Source: an uncultured Pelagibacteraceae bacterium (GTDB taxonomy: Bacteria; Pseudomonadota; Alphaproteobacteria; Pelagibacterales; Pelagibacteraceae). Taken from it: a stretch of 64,000 nucleotides of DNA. A program made the translations under genes and the position numbers. Every line of letters begins with the position of its first letter. The stretch's first letter is position 1. Shown piece by piece: positions 19,875 through 29,819 of the stretch. The stretch spans positions 1 to 64,000 of the forward strand of contig CACJOA010000002.1 of assembly GCA_902594915.1 (NCBI GenBank). The letters are read 5' to 3'. Under the pieces are notes generated by a model, which had not been told where the DNA came from, ran no database searches, and saw nothing but the letters and a program-made list of their open reading frames with translations.

Positions 19875-20294
19875 CTATTTCCCCTCTAGTGCTTTTTTTA
19901 CTTCCGGTGGCATATAATTTTCATCATGCTTTGCTAAAATTTTCGTAGCTAAAAATAAATTTTCATCTTTTAAAAAACCTTCAGCAACAACACCTTTACC
20001 TTCAGCGAAAAGGTTGGGTATTACACCAGAGTAAATTACATTTATTTCATTCTTATAATCCGTCACAATGAATTTAACTTCTTTTTCCTTTATTAAAATT
20101 GATTCAATTTTTACCATTCCTCCAATTCTAATTTTTTTTTTTTCAATTTCAGCTGCAGTTTTTAAATCAGAAGGAGATTTGAAATAAATCACATTATCTT
20201 CGAGTGATTTAATGATAAGAAATACCGAAAGTGATAAAATAATAAATATTAAGAAAACAAAAAAAAATCTCAATTTAACTTTACGACCATACAT
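19875..20294 (-). CDS. ccmE: Heme chaperone CcmE
   Basis: Single TM, OB-fold, [11 protein letters not shown] heme-binding motif. Confidence 0.94.
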   Translation of the reverse strand: MYGRKVKLRFFFVFLIFIILSLSVFLIIKSLEDNVIYFKSPSDLKTAAEIEKKKIRIGGMVKIESILIKEKEVKFIVTDYKNEINVIYSGVIPNLFAEGKGVVAEGFLKDENLFLATKILAKHDENYMPPEVKKALEGK

Positions 20295-20303
20295 GGTTAA
20301 AAG

Positions 20304-20531
20304 CTAGATACTTGTGGTGTTAGACAAGATTTCCTTATTAATACTTTGAGATCTCGCAAAAACTGCTCTTTCTGAATTTAGACTGCCAAACTTCGCTACA
20401 AATTTTTTTCTTTCTTTAATATATTGAAATTTTATAACAAGATAAAGTGAAACGAAACATGTTAAAGTAAATGCAAATGCTGACCACACATAAATTCCGT
20501 ATCCTTTCATTATAAAAAATTCACTTATCAT
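20304..20531 (-). CDS. ccmD: CcmD-like protein (start probably MKGYG at 20510)
   Basis: Small single-TM protein, GYGIYVWSAFAFT, between ccmC and ccmE. Confidence 0.8.
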   Translation of the reverse strand: MISEFFIMKGYGIYVWSAFAFTLTCFVSLYLVIKFQYIKERKKFVAKFGSLNSERAVFARSQSINKEILSNTTSI

Positions 20532-21235
20532 AGTCTGTCTAAACCTTTATTTTTTATTTTTATCAGTTCTGTATTATATTTCATTAAAAAAATTAATAAT
20601 GAAAATAGAGCAAATGCCGCAGTCATTATTAATAATGGATACAACATGGATATATGGATTGATGACTCTGATAGAATATTAATTGAAGCTGGCTGATGTA
20701 AAGTGTTCCACCAATCAACAGAATATTTGATTATTGGAACATTAATTATTCCTAGAATTGAAATAACAGAAGTTATCTTAAAAATTTTTTCATTATTGTC
20801 ATACAATCTCCATGCAACCAAATAAATCAGATAAAACAGAGCCAAAATTAACATAGACGTTATTCTAGCATCCCATACCCACCAAGTTCCCCAAGTTGGT
20901 TTTCCCCAAATTGAACCTGTAACTAAAGCAACAATATTAAATACAAATCCGGAGGGTGCTAAACTTTTTGCAATTAAAAAAAAATTTCTAACCTTAAAAA
21001 TATATCCAACTGTGGATAAAAATGTAATTAAAGAAAAAACTCCAAGACTAATCCAAGCCGCTGGTACATGGACATACATAATCCTGACAGAGTGACTTTG
21101 TTTATAGTCCTCGGGGGATAAAATTAATGCCTCAGTTAACCCAATTGTAAGAATAACAATAAATAATAACAAAACATATTTTGGAGCCTTTGAAGTAATC
21201 GAAAAAATTTTATGAGGACTAAAATATTTAAACAT
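20528..21235 (-). CDS. ccmC: Heme exporter protein CcmC
   Basis: WGTWWVWDARITSML motif. Confidence 0.95.
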   Translation of the reverse strand: MFKYFSPHKIFSITSKAPKYVLLLFIVILTIGLTEALILSPEDYKQSHSVRIMYVHVPAAWISLGVFSLITFLSTVGYIFKVRNFFLIAKSLAPSGFVFNIVALVTGSIWGKPTWGTWWVWDARITSMLILALFYLIYLVAWRLYDNNEKIFKITSVISILGIINVPIIKYSVDWWNTLHQPASINILSESSIHISMLYPLLIMTAAFALFSLLIFLMKYNTELIKIKNKGLDRL

Positions 21236-21413
21236 TTTGAGGAGTATCTTAATTGAATTTATAGATTTTTATTAGGGAATAATTGTCTGATCAAGAATGC
21301 AGAGGGAGATAATAACGAAGGGTAAATATTTACATCCTTGACCAGAATATCATGAGTGTAACCTTTCCCTGTGACGAAGATTTGAACTAAATGTGTTTAA
21401 AAGATGATATTTT

Positions 21414-21734
21414 CTAATTTGAAGGCTTAAAGTAGCTTGATCCCTTTTTTCCAGAAAAAATTTCTTCTATTAAAGGATGTTTGACTGGCTCATCAGAATC
21501 ATCACTCAGTAAATTTTGCTCTGAAACATACGCCTCGTAGGTGATTTCATCATTCTCAGCTAGGAGATGATAAAAAGGCTGATCTTTTCTGGGTCTTACA
21601 TTTTTTGGTATTGATTGATACCATTCTTCGGAATTGTTAAATTCAAAATCAACATCATATATCACACCTCTAAACTCAAAATGTTTATGTTTAACAATAT
21701 CTCCTATTGAAAATTTAGCTTTTTGTATTGGCAT
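21414..21734 (-). CDS. hspQ: Heat shock protein HspQ (YccV-like)
   Basis: FSIGDIVKHKHFEFRGVIYDVDFEF...QPFYHLLAEND...YVSEQNLL. Confidence 0.92.
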   Translation of the reverse strand: MPIQKAKFSIGDIVKHKHFEFRGVIYDVDFEFNNSEEWYQSIPKNVRPRKDQPFYHLLAENDEITYEAYVSEQNLLSDDSDEPVKHPLIEEIFSGKKGSSYFKPSN

Positions 21735-21821
21735 TAACTTTAGTATGGGTATTTAAAAATAAAAATCAATAAGAAAAATTATAGTTTTAAGGAAAATTTT
21801 ATTTGTGCTAATAATGTTCCT

Positions 21822-22373
21822 GTGAATAAATCTTTTTTAAAATTTCTCACCGATTTTGGACCCCTAGTTATTTTTTTTTATTATTATTATAACGGTGGGA
21901 AAGATCTAAAAGTTGCAATACCTCCATTTATAATTGCGACAATAATAGCATTAATCATAATGTGGATTTTGGAAAAAAAAATACCTAAGGTTCCACTAAT
22001 AAGTTGTATTTTGATAACTTCCTTTGGAAGCTTAACTATATATTTTAATAATCCCATGTTTATTTTTATTAAACCAACTATAATAAACGTTTTATTTGGT
22101 TTAGCTTTAATATTTGGAAAATATTTTACTAAAGAACCGGTTCTCAAAAGATTAATGGGAAAATCAATTTCCTTAACTAATGAAGGATGGGATCTTCTTA
22201 ATAAAAGATGGATTTATTTTTTCTTTAGCTTGGCTATATTAAATGAATTTATTTGGAGAACGCAATCAGAGGAGTTTTGGGTAAATTTTAAAGTTTGGGG
22301 ATTGCTACCCATAACGTTTATTTTTACAGCTTTTCAAATTGGATTAATTAATAAATATAAAATTAATGAATAA
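21822..22373 (+). CDS. Intracellular septation protein A family (YciB), GTG start
   Basis: FLTDFGPLVIFFYYY, polytopic, NEFIWR motif. Confidence 0.88.
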   Translation: MNKSFLKFLTDFGPLVIFFYYYYNGGKDLKVAIPPFIIATIIALIIMWILEKKIPKVPLISCILITSFGSLTIYFNNPMFIFIKPTIINVLFGLALIFGKYFTKEPVLKRLMGKSISLTNEGWDLLNKRWIYFFFSLAILNEFIWRTQSEEFWVNFKVWGLLPITFIFTAFQIGLINKYKINE

Positions 22374-22713
22374 GAACTTACGATTAATTGTAAATAATAA
22401 TAATTTCAAAAATAACAAACTTGAGAATAGACATTTTTTTGAAAGAGATGAATTAAAAACTATTTTAGACCTTTACGCTAAAATGGTTTCAGAAGGATCT
22501 TGGAAAGATTATGGATTAAGTATTTCCAGTAAACAGGTCAATTTTTGTGTTTTCAAAAATGCAACGGAGAATGAACTTTATAAAATTTGTAAAAATTTTA
22601 AACCGAAAAATAAAAATCTTAAATATTTAATTACAGACACAAAGGGTAAAATAATAAAAAATTCTTTTGATCTTAATGATTTGATTAAAAATACTAACTG
22701 GAAAAAATTATAA
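22366..22713 (+). CDS. DUF2794 family protein
   Basis: FFERDELKTILDLYAKMVSEGSWKDYGLSISSKQVNFCVFKNA pattern. Confidence 0.8.
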   Translation: MNKNLRLIVNNNNFKNNKLENRHFFERDELKTILDLYAKMVSEGSWKDYGLSISSKQVNFCVFKNATENELYKICKNFKPKNKNLKYLITDTKGKIIKNSFDLNDLIKNTNWKKL

Positions 22714-22721
22714 AACCTAAA

Positions 22722-23486
22722 TTATCTTCTTTGACCAAATAATCTTAAAAGCATTATGAATAAATTTATAAAGTCTAGATAAAGTGTTAAAGCTCCCATT
22801 ACTGCTTTTTTTCCTATCAACTCACCTGTATCGCTAGCTGTGTACATATTCTTAATTTTTTGTGTATCGTAAGCAGTAAGTCCAACAAAAATTAAAACTC
22901 CAAGAACAGAGATCACAAAGTACATCATTGATGATTTCATAAATATGTTTACTAAAGAAGCAATTATAATTCCTATTAATCCCATCATTAAAAAAGATCC
23001 TAACTTTGTTAAGTCTCTTTTTGTTGTATAACCATAAATACTCATTGCCCCAAATGTAGCAGAGCAGATAAAAAATACCCTTGTCACACTCATTCCTGTA
23101 TAAACTAATAATATCGATGATAATGACAGTCCCATAAGAGATGCAAAAATCCAGAATGTGGTTTGTGCTTTTGATGCACTCATTTTATTAATACCAAAAC
23201 TCATATAAAAAACTACTCCGAGCGGAGCGAGCATTACTAACCACTTAAGTCCTGACATAAAAATTGCGTTTCCAACCTGTGTCAGACCAATAATTGCCCC
23301 CGACTCACTTGTTACAACTGACATTTTAAATGTTAAGAGCGCAATTATTCCAGTTAATAATATACCTGTAGCCATGTAATTATAAACTTTGAGCATGTAT
23401 GCTCTTAAACCTTCATCTGTAACGACTGTTGATTGTTGAGCAGCTTCTCTTGCTCTAGCTAAAATTCCTTTTTTATTAGATTCCAT
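22722..23486 (-). CDS. Bax inhibitor-1/YccA family protein
   Basis: Seven TM segments, GLTAYDTQKIKNMY. Confidence 0.92.
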   Translation of the reverse strand: MESNKKGILARAREAAQQSTVVTDEGLRAYMLKVYNYMATGILLTGIIALLTFKMSVVTSESGAIIGLTQVGNAIFMSGLKWLVMLAPLGVVFYMSFGINKMSASKAQTTFWIFASLMGLSLSSILLVYTGMSVTRVFFICSATFGAMSIYGYTTKRDLTKLGSFLMMGLIGIIIASLVNIFMKSSMMYFVISVLGVLIFVGLTAYDTQKIKNMYTASDTGELIGKKAVMGALTLYLDFINLFIMLLRLFGQRR

Positions 23487-23563
23487 AGGACAATATATAT
23501 AATCTTTTACTAATTATTCAAGATACCTTAAAAGATAAATAAAATTTAATTCAAAAAACCTAA

Positions 23564-24604
23564 ATGAATTATAAAAAATTAGGAAATACAGATCTTAATG
23601 TGAGTACAATTTGTCTCGGTACAATGACGTGGGGTGAGCAAAATACGCAAGAAGAAGGTTTTCAACAAATGGATTATGCTTTAGATAATGGTGTAAATTT
23701 TTGGGATACTGCTGAAATATATTCAATTCCTATGAGAGAAGAAACTTATGGTGAAACGGAAAGAATTATTGGGAATTGGTTTCAAAGGACAAAAAAAAGA
23801 AGTAAAGTTGTAATAGCTACTAAAGTGTGTGGTAATACTTCAAACAAATATATAAGAGGTGGTGGATATAATTTTGGGAAAAAAAAAATTTCTCAAGCGA
23901 TAGACGAAAGTCTGAAAAGGCTTAAGACCGATTACATCGATTTGTATCAACTTCACTGGCCGGAACGAAATACAAATTTTTTTGGTGTCCATGGATATGA
24001 ACATGATGAAAATGATAACAATTGGACACCTTTTCAAGAAATACTTGAAAGTTTAGATAAATTTATAGGCGAGGGTAAAATTAGATATATAGGGTTATCT
24101 AATGAAACCGCATGGGGATTAGCAAAATTTCTTGAACTTTCAAAACTGAAAAAACTTCCCAAAATGATGTCAGTTCAAAATCCATATAATTTACTTAATA
24201 GAACATATGAAGTTGGATTAGCCGAAATATCTGTGAGAGAAAAGAGTGGGTTGTTGGCATACTCGCCATTAGCATTTGGTTACCTAACAGGAAAATATAG
24301 AAAAAATAATCTTCCTGAAAAATCAAGAATGAAACTGTTTAAAGATTTCACAAGGTATAAAAATGAGAATGGTCAGAAAGCTATTGAAGAATACTACAAA
24401 ATATCAAAAAAATTTAACTTAAACTTCGCTCAAATGTCTTTAAAATTTTGTGAAATTCAACCTTTTATGACCAGTGTAATTATTGGGGCAACGACAATGG
24501 AACAGTTGAAAACAAATATAGAAAGTGTAAATGTTAGTTTAACAAATGAAATTATTAATGAAATCAACCAAATTCAGAAAAAATATCCAAATCCATGTCC
24601 ATAA
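23564..24604 (+). CDS. Aldo/keto reductase (Tas-like)
   Basis: MNYKKLGNTDLNVSTICLGTMTWGEQN, DYIDLYQLHWPER. Confidence 0.92.
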   Translation: MNYKKLGNTDLNVSTICLGTMTWGEQNTQEEGFQQMDYALDNGVNFWDTAEIYSIPMREETYGETERIIGNWFQRTKKRSKVVIATKVCGNTSNKYIRGGGYNFGKKKISQAIDESLKRLKTDYIDLYQLHWPERNTNFFGVHGYEHDENDNNWTPFQEILESLDKFIGEGKIRYIGLSNETAWGLAKFLELSKLKKLPKMMSVQNPYNLLNRTYEVGLAEISVREKSGLLAYSPLAFGYLTGKYRKNNLPEKSRMKLFKDFTRYKNENGQKAIEEYYKISKKFNLNFAQMSLKFCEIQPFMTSVIIGATTMEQLKTNIESVNVSLTNEIINEINQIQKKYPNPCP

Positions 24605-25113
24605 CAATTACTAAAAAAACACTTTTAATATCTTTTATTTTTTACATAATTTCTTTTTCAAATGTTTTAAGCGATGATTTAAAAAAAGTTGGAAAATATA
24701 AAGATTGGGAAGTCATTGTAATGTCAGAAACTGCTGGTAAAGTTTGTTTCGCTCAATCAACTCCAGTATTACAAGCACCAAAAAAAAATAAAAGAGATGC
24801 AAGATTATTTGTAACATTCAGGCCAAATGAAAAAATTTCAAATGAAATAAGTGCAACTGCAGGATATGAATTTAATAAAAATAATTCTGTTTTAGCAACT
24901 TCTGGTAACAATAAATTCAAATTTGATATCAAACAACAAGGATTCGCTTGGATGACTAGCTCTAAAAAAGAGCAAACAATGATAAAAATTATGAAAAAGG
25001 GTTCAAGAATTATGCTGACAGGTTATAATGAAAAAGGATCTCAAACTATTGACCATTACTCACTATTAGGATTTACAAAAGCTTATAATACTGCAAAAAA
25101 AGCTTGCAGTTAA
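24595..25113 (+). CDS. Invasion-associated locus B (IalB)-like secreted protein
   Basis: Signal peptide, YKDWEV, ARLFVTFRP, C-terminal ACS pattern. Confidence 0.75.
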   Translation: MSITITKKTLLISFIFYIISFSNVLSDDLKKVGKYKDWEVIVMSETAGKVCFAQSTPVLQAPKKNKRDARLFVTFRPNEKISNEISATAGYEFNKNNSVLATSGNNKFKFDIKQQGFAWMTSSKKEQTMIKIMKKGSRIMLTGYNEKGSQTIDHYSLLGFTKAYNTAKKACS

Positions 25114-25116
25114 CCA

Positions 25117-26304
25117 ATGAAATCAAAAAAAAGAATTGTCCTCGCTTATTCAGGTGGTTTAGATACATCGATAATTCTTAAATGGCTTCAAGAAAATTAC
25201 GACGCTGAAGTAATTTGTTACACTGCTGATATAGGTCAAAAAATAGATCGAAAAAAAATTTTATCAAATGCCAAGAAATTTGGCGTAAAAAAAATTATCA
25301 TAAAAGACCTTAAGGATATTTTTGTAAAAGATTATGTTTTTCCGATGTTGCGGGGTCATGCAATTTATGAGGGAGTCTATTTACTAGGGACATCAATAGC
25401 CAGACCATTAATTGCAAAAGATCAAATAAGAATTGCAAAAAAATATAAAGCGTATGCAGTATCTCACGGTGCAACAGGGAAAGGAAACGATCAAGTGAGA
25501 TTTGAACTTGGTTATCATTATTTTGATCCAAAAATTGATGTCATAGCGCCTTGGAGAATTTGGAAACTAAAATCTAGGACAGATTTAATTAACTATGCGA
25601 AAAAACATGGTATTCCTATTCCAAAAGATAAAAAAGGTGAGCCTCCCTTTTCAGTAGATGATAATTTATTTCACACCTCGACGGAAGGAAAGATATTAGA
25701 AAATCCAAAAAATTCTGCACCAGAATTCATTTTTCAAAGAACAATTTCACCTGAAAGGGCTTCTAGAAAAGCAAAGAATATATCTATTGATTTTAAAAAT
25801 GGTGACCCTGTAGCACTAGATGGAAAAAAATTCAGACCAGCAAAATTATTAGAAAAATTGAATCAATTAGCTGGAGATAACGGTATTGGAAGAGTTGATC
25901 TCGTAGAAAATAGATTTTTAGGAATAAAATCCAGGGGGGTATATGAAACTCCAGGAGGAACATTGCTTATCAATGCTCATAGAGCGATAGAATCTGTCAC
26001 TTTAGATAAAAATACAATGCACCAAAAAGATAGTGTCATGCCAAGATATGCGGAACTGATATATAATGGCTACTGGTATTCAAAAGAAAGATTTAAAATC
26101 CAAAAAATTATCGACATGAACCGAAATAAAGTAAATGGGACAGTTAAGCTTAAACTTTATAAGGGAAATATTACAATTCAATCAAGAGTAACCAAAAGCA
26201 AGGCTTACTCAATGCAAAAAGTTTCTTTTGAGGAAAATAAATCTTTTAATAAATCAAATGTTGAAAAATTTATAGATATTCATAAAAAAAAGTTAAGAAA
26301 CTAG
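25117..26304 (+). CDS. argG: Argininosuccinate synthase
   Basis: VLAYSGGLDTSIIL, SHGATGKGNDQVRFE. Confidence 0.97.
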   Translation: MKSKKRIVLAYSGGLDTSIILKWLQENYDAEVICYTADIGQKIDRKKILSNAKKFGVKKIIIKDLKDIFVKDYVFPMLRGHAIYEGVYLLGTSIARPLIAKDQIRIAKKYKAYAVSHGATGKGNDQVRFELGYHYFDPKIDVIAPWRIWKLKSRTDLINYAKKHGIPIPKDKKGEPPFSVDDNLFHTSTEGKILENPKNSAPEFIFQRTISPERASRKAKNISIDFKNGDPVALDGKKFRPAKLLEKLNQLAGDNGIGRVDLVENRFLGIKSRGVYETPGGTLLINAHRAIESVTLDKNTMHQKDSVMPRYAELIYNGYWYSKERFKIQKIIDMNRNKVNGTVKLKLYKGNITIQSRVTKSKAYSMQKVSFEENKSFNKSNVEKFIDIHKKKLRN

Positions 26305-26364
26305 CTAATAATTCAACATCAATTTAAATATTGTCAATTGTGAAAAAAAACATAATTTAGTTCT

Positions 26365-26817
26365 ATGGAAAGTTTAAAAAAATGGATGCAAGATTCAGCT
26401 AATATTCTATTTGACGATAGTAAGAATGATCTAAGATCATTGCCAAAAGCAGTCAGATTACAAATCTTACTTGTTTTAAGTTTTATTTGGACAACTGTTT
26501 TTAGTTTATATGTTTTCTCTTATACCACTTTTGCTTTTGGATGGGCTGGCACATACATAGCTCACATTGGGCTAATATTTGCAGTTTATACAACATTTAA
26601 ACAATTTCATAAAGCAGAGGAAAAATCGAGCAGCGTTTTTCAAACGAGAAATTTTGACCCTTTCAAGATTATGGTGATAGTTTTTGTAATTGTATTCATT
26701 TTTGTTTTTTCAAAAGGAATTGAAGTTTTAACAAATACCAATTCATACACTATTCCTTATGAAGGCCCATCTAAATCAGTATTTGAAAAATGGCTACCGT
26801 TTAGTAAAGATAAATAA
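26365..26817 (+). CDS. Hypothetical membrane protein
   Basis: 150 aa ORF with three TM-like segments. Confidence 0.65.
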   Translation: MESLKKWMQDSANILFDDSKNDLRSLPKAVRLQILLVLSFIWTTVFSLYVFSYTTFAFGWAGTYIAHIGLIFAVYTTFKQFHKAEEKSSSVFQTRNFDPFKIMVIVFVIVFIFVFSKGIEVLTNTNSYTIPYEGPSKSVFEKWLPFSKDK

Positions 26818-27197
26818 TGGAAAAAATAACGAAAAATTTACAACTCCTTTTAATGTGTATTATTTTAATAAGCACTGTAATTGCAGTAGGAATAGAAATG
26901 TATAAAATGTTTCAAAATCGATCAGTTACATTAGCTGACCTACTTTTAATGTTTCTTTATTTAGAAGTTCTGGCAATGGTAAGAGTTTTTTGGAATCAAC
27001 AGTCAATAAGTATTACATTACCTCTTTTAATAGCGATTACAGCGTTAGCGCGATTTATTATTCTTCAAGGAAAGGAAATGGATCCAAGTGCATTGGTCTA
27101 TGAAGCAGTCGCAATAGTTCTAATTGCTGCAGCAATAGTAATCTTAAGACTAAGACATAGTGATAAATTAGGTCTTAAGAAAAAAAAATCAAAATAA
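26817..27197 (+). CDS. PsiE-like membrane protein
   Basis: Four-TM pattern; LLLMFLYLEVLAMVRVFW resembles the phosphate-starvation-inducible PsiE family. Confidence 0.7.
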   Translation: MEKITKNLQLLLMCIILISTVIAVGIEMYKMFQNRSVTLADLLLMFLYLEVLAMVRVFWNQQSISITLPLLIAITALARFIILQGKEMDPSALVYEAVAIVLIAAAIVILRLRHSDKLGLKKKKSK

Positions 27198-27203
27198 TTT
27201 TTA

Positions 27204-28337
27204 ATGAATTTTGAACCCTCAAGGTCCAAGGCCTTAAATCGACTAGAAAGTTTTGTTGAAAATAATCTTGCAGAATATTCAAAGCTTAGAAATTTTGATT
27301 TTGGTCCAAAAAAAAGATCAAATGTTTCTTGTTTATCTCCGTATATCACTCATGGAATTATTAATGAACAAGAGATTATTAAAAAATCTCTTGGTAAATT
27401 TTCTTTTTCAAAAAATGAAAAATTTATACAAGAAGTCTTATGGCGTACATATTGGAAGGGCTGGCTGGAATTAAGACCAAATGTTTGGTCAGATTATTTG
27501 ATAGAATTAAATAAAATCAGTGGAGATTTTCAAAACAATCAGAATTACATTAATGCTTTAGAGGGAAAAACTAACATTGAATGCTTTAATACATGGGTAA
27601 ATGAGCTAAAGGAAAACAACTATTTACATAATCACACAAGAATGTGGTTTGCTAGTATTTGGATTTTTACCTTAGAATTACCTTGGCAATTAGGTGCAGA
27701 ATTTTTTATGCAACATCTTTATGACGGCGATGCTGCATCCAATACTCTTGGATGGAGATGGGTTGCTGGAGTCCAAACACAAGGAAAACATTATTTAGCA
27801 AGTGAATGGAATATAAAAAAATTTACTAATAATAGATTTAATAATGTTAAATTAAATGAAAATGCTCCTCCAAAAGTATCTGAAAAAACTTACCAAATCA
27901 TAAAAAAAGATTTTAATAATCCACAAAATATAGAAGATAAAAATCTATTAATTTTTGAAAATAATCTCTCTTTTGAAATCACTGATTTTCAAAAAAATAA
28001 ATTTAAAAAAATTTATTTAATTTTTAATAAAAATAGATCTATCAAAGTTAGTGAAAAGGTAGTGAAATTTAAATCCTTATTAGTCGAAGACCAAGAACAA
28101 AGGTTAAAAACTAATTCAATTGATTGTGAGGTCATAGACATAAGTGACATTAAAAAAATTGAAAATTGTTGTGCTTTATATCCAACAGTGGGTGAAAACT
28201 TAGATTATTTGAATTCAAATAATTTAAAAATAGACTTTTTATATAGAAAACTTGATCAATATTCTTGGCAATATTGTAATAAAGGTTTTTTTAATTTTAA
28301 AAGTTATATTCCTAAAATAATTTCAACCTTTAATTAA
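27204..28337 (+). CDS. Photolyase/cryptochrome FAD-binding-domain protein with unusual C-terminal domain
   Basis: CLSPYITHGIIN, VLWRTYWKGW, NNYLHNHTRMWFASIW, DGDAASNTLGWRWVAG; no N-terminal antenna domain. Confidence 0.85.
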   Translation: MNFEPSRSKALNRLESFVENNLAEYSKLRNFDFGPKKRSNVSCLSPYITHGIINEQEIIKKSLGKFSFSKNEKFIQEVLWRTYWKGWLELRPNVWSDYLIELNKISGDFQNNQNYINALEGKTNIECFNTWVNELKENNYLHNHTRMWFASIWIFTLELPWQLGAEFFMQHLYDGDAASNTLGWRWVAGVQTQGKHYLASEWNIKKFTNNRFNNVKLNENAPPKVSEKTYQIIKKDFNNPQNIEDKNLLIFENNLSFEITDFQKNKFKKIYLIFNKNRSIKVSEKVVKFKSLLVEDQEQRLKTNSIDCEVIDISDIKKIENCCALYPTVGENLDYLNSNNLKIDFLYRKLDQYSWQYCNKGFFNFKSYIPKIISTFN

Positions 28338-28555
28338 AACCACCTGAACATTCCAATAATACCAGCTGTTGCATAAAAGAATTGTAGAAATAATATTCCT
28401 CTATGACCACCCCTATAAGCCCAAATTCCAATTAAGATTGCAGATATAAGTAATAAACAAAAACCAAAAAACTCTATACCAATATTCATAGCTACAAATA
28501 ATGAATATAATATTGCTGTTATAACTCCTGCCCATTCAAAAATCTTATTATCCAT
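28334..28555 (-). CDS. Hypothetical small membrane protein
   Basis: 73 aa ORF, hydrophobic segments. Confidence 0.6.
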   Translation of the reverse strand: MDNKIFEWAGVITAILYSLFVAMNIGIEFFGFCLLLISAILIGIWAYRGGHRGILFLQFFYATAGIIGMFRWF

Positions 28556-28560
28556 AATTT

Positions 28561-29262
28561 TTATCTCGCAAGTTTAATAAAAATATCACCCATGCCTGCC
28601 TCTAAATTCTCTATGGGTGTGTTATTTCTAAATTCACAAAATCTACCAGTTATCTGATGACTTTTTACAAAATCTATCTCATCTTTTCTACAGCTTTTAC
28701 CGTTATGCAATAAACCAATTACTATTCGGCCATTTAGATCATAAACTTGTTTGTTATTTATTTTCTCTCCAACACAAAAATAATCTTTATTAACCCTATT
28801 TGGAAAATCTTCTTTGTTACATGGATTTTTGATTGTAAAAACAAAAAACTCCTTGATGCCGTCTTTAAATTTATATTTCATTCTTTCAACTTCAGAATAT
28901 TTCATAATATCACAAGAACACGGAATACAGCATTTATAGTAATTACCACAAATTTTATTTTTAGTTCCTCTCTCGCTGATAAATAAAAAATCAGGGTCAC
29001 TATTGGGATCAATCAAAGAACCAGAAACAGCACAATATAGTTTGTTGTATTCAATGAAATCTTCATAATTTATATCTTTATCAATTACATATTTGAAGAA
29101 TTTCGGACCAGCAGCATTTCTGTTGCTGTCAGGAAAGATTCTAGACCAATCAGTTATTAAATCTTTATAATAATTTTTTTCCACTGAATTTGAAATATTG
29201 AAAAAAGATAAAGTAAAGATAGAAATAATTACAAATTTAAATATAGCTTTTGAAAAATTCAT
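28561..29262 (-). CDS. Hypothetical secreted cysteine-rich protein
   Basis: Signal peptide; YKCCIPCSCD and multiple additional Cys. Confidence 0.65.
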   Translation of the reverse strand: MNFSKAIFKFVIISIFTLSFFNISNSVEKNYYKDLITDWSRIFPDSNRNAAGPKFFKYVIDKDINYEDFIEYNKLYCAVSGSLIDPNSDPDFLFISERGTKNKICGNYYKCCIPCSCDIMKYSEVERMKYKFKDGIKEFFVFTIKNPCNKEDFPNRVNKDYFCVGEKINNKQVYDLNGRIVIGLLHNGKSCRKDEIDFVKSHQITGRFCEFRNNTPIENLEAGMGDIFIKLAR

Positions 29263-29345
29263 AGATTTAATTAATTTAAAAAATTTTTATTATTTGTCGC
29301 ACTTAATTTACTTCCAAATTATAAATTTAAAGTTATTAAAGTCCA

Positions 29346-29819
29346 ATGAAAAAATTTCACATAATATTTTTAACACTTACAATGATGATTTTCCCATCGA
29401 TAACATTTGGAAATGTAATTGATAAATTAAACGAAACCGGTAAGTTTACAAAATTAAACGAAACTTTAATGAAATCAGGATTAAGTGAGAATTTAAAAGG
29501 TGAAGGACCATTTACTGTTTTTGCACCTTTAGATGACGCATTTGCGGCAATTAGTGCAAAAACGTATTATGGTCTGTTAAGAGAGGAAAACAAAGATAAA
29601 CTTGTAAATATTTTAGGACGACACGTTTTTCTAAAAAAAATTCCTTCTTCAGAAATTTCAGGTGAAATTAAACTCAAAGCAATTAATGGTGAGGAAATAA
29701 CTATAAAAAAAGTTAATGGTATAGTTTATATAAATGAAGCTGAAGTCGTAACTGCTGATGTTGAAACTTCTAATGGTATAATCCATTTTATAAATAGAGT
29801 TCTTCAGCCCTTAAACTAG
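29346..29819 (+). CDS. Fasciclin-domain secreted protein
   Basis: GPFTVFAPLDDAFAAI, LGRHVF, TSNGIIHFINRVLQP. Confidence 0.92.
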   Translation: MKKFHIIFLTLTMMIFPSITFGNVIDKLNETGKFTKLNETLMKSGLSENLKGEGPFTVFAPLDDAFAAISAKTYYGLLREENKDKLVNILGRHVFLKKIPSSEISGEIKLKAINGEEITIKKVNGIVYINEAEVVTADVETSNGIIHFINRVLQPLN

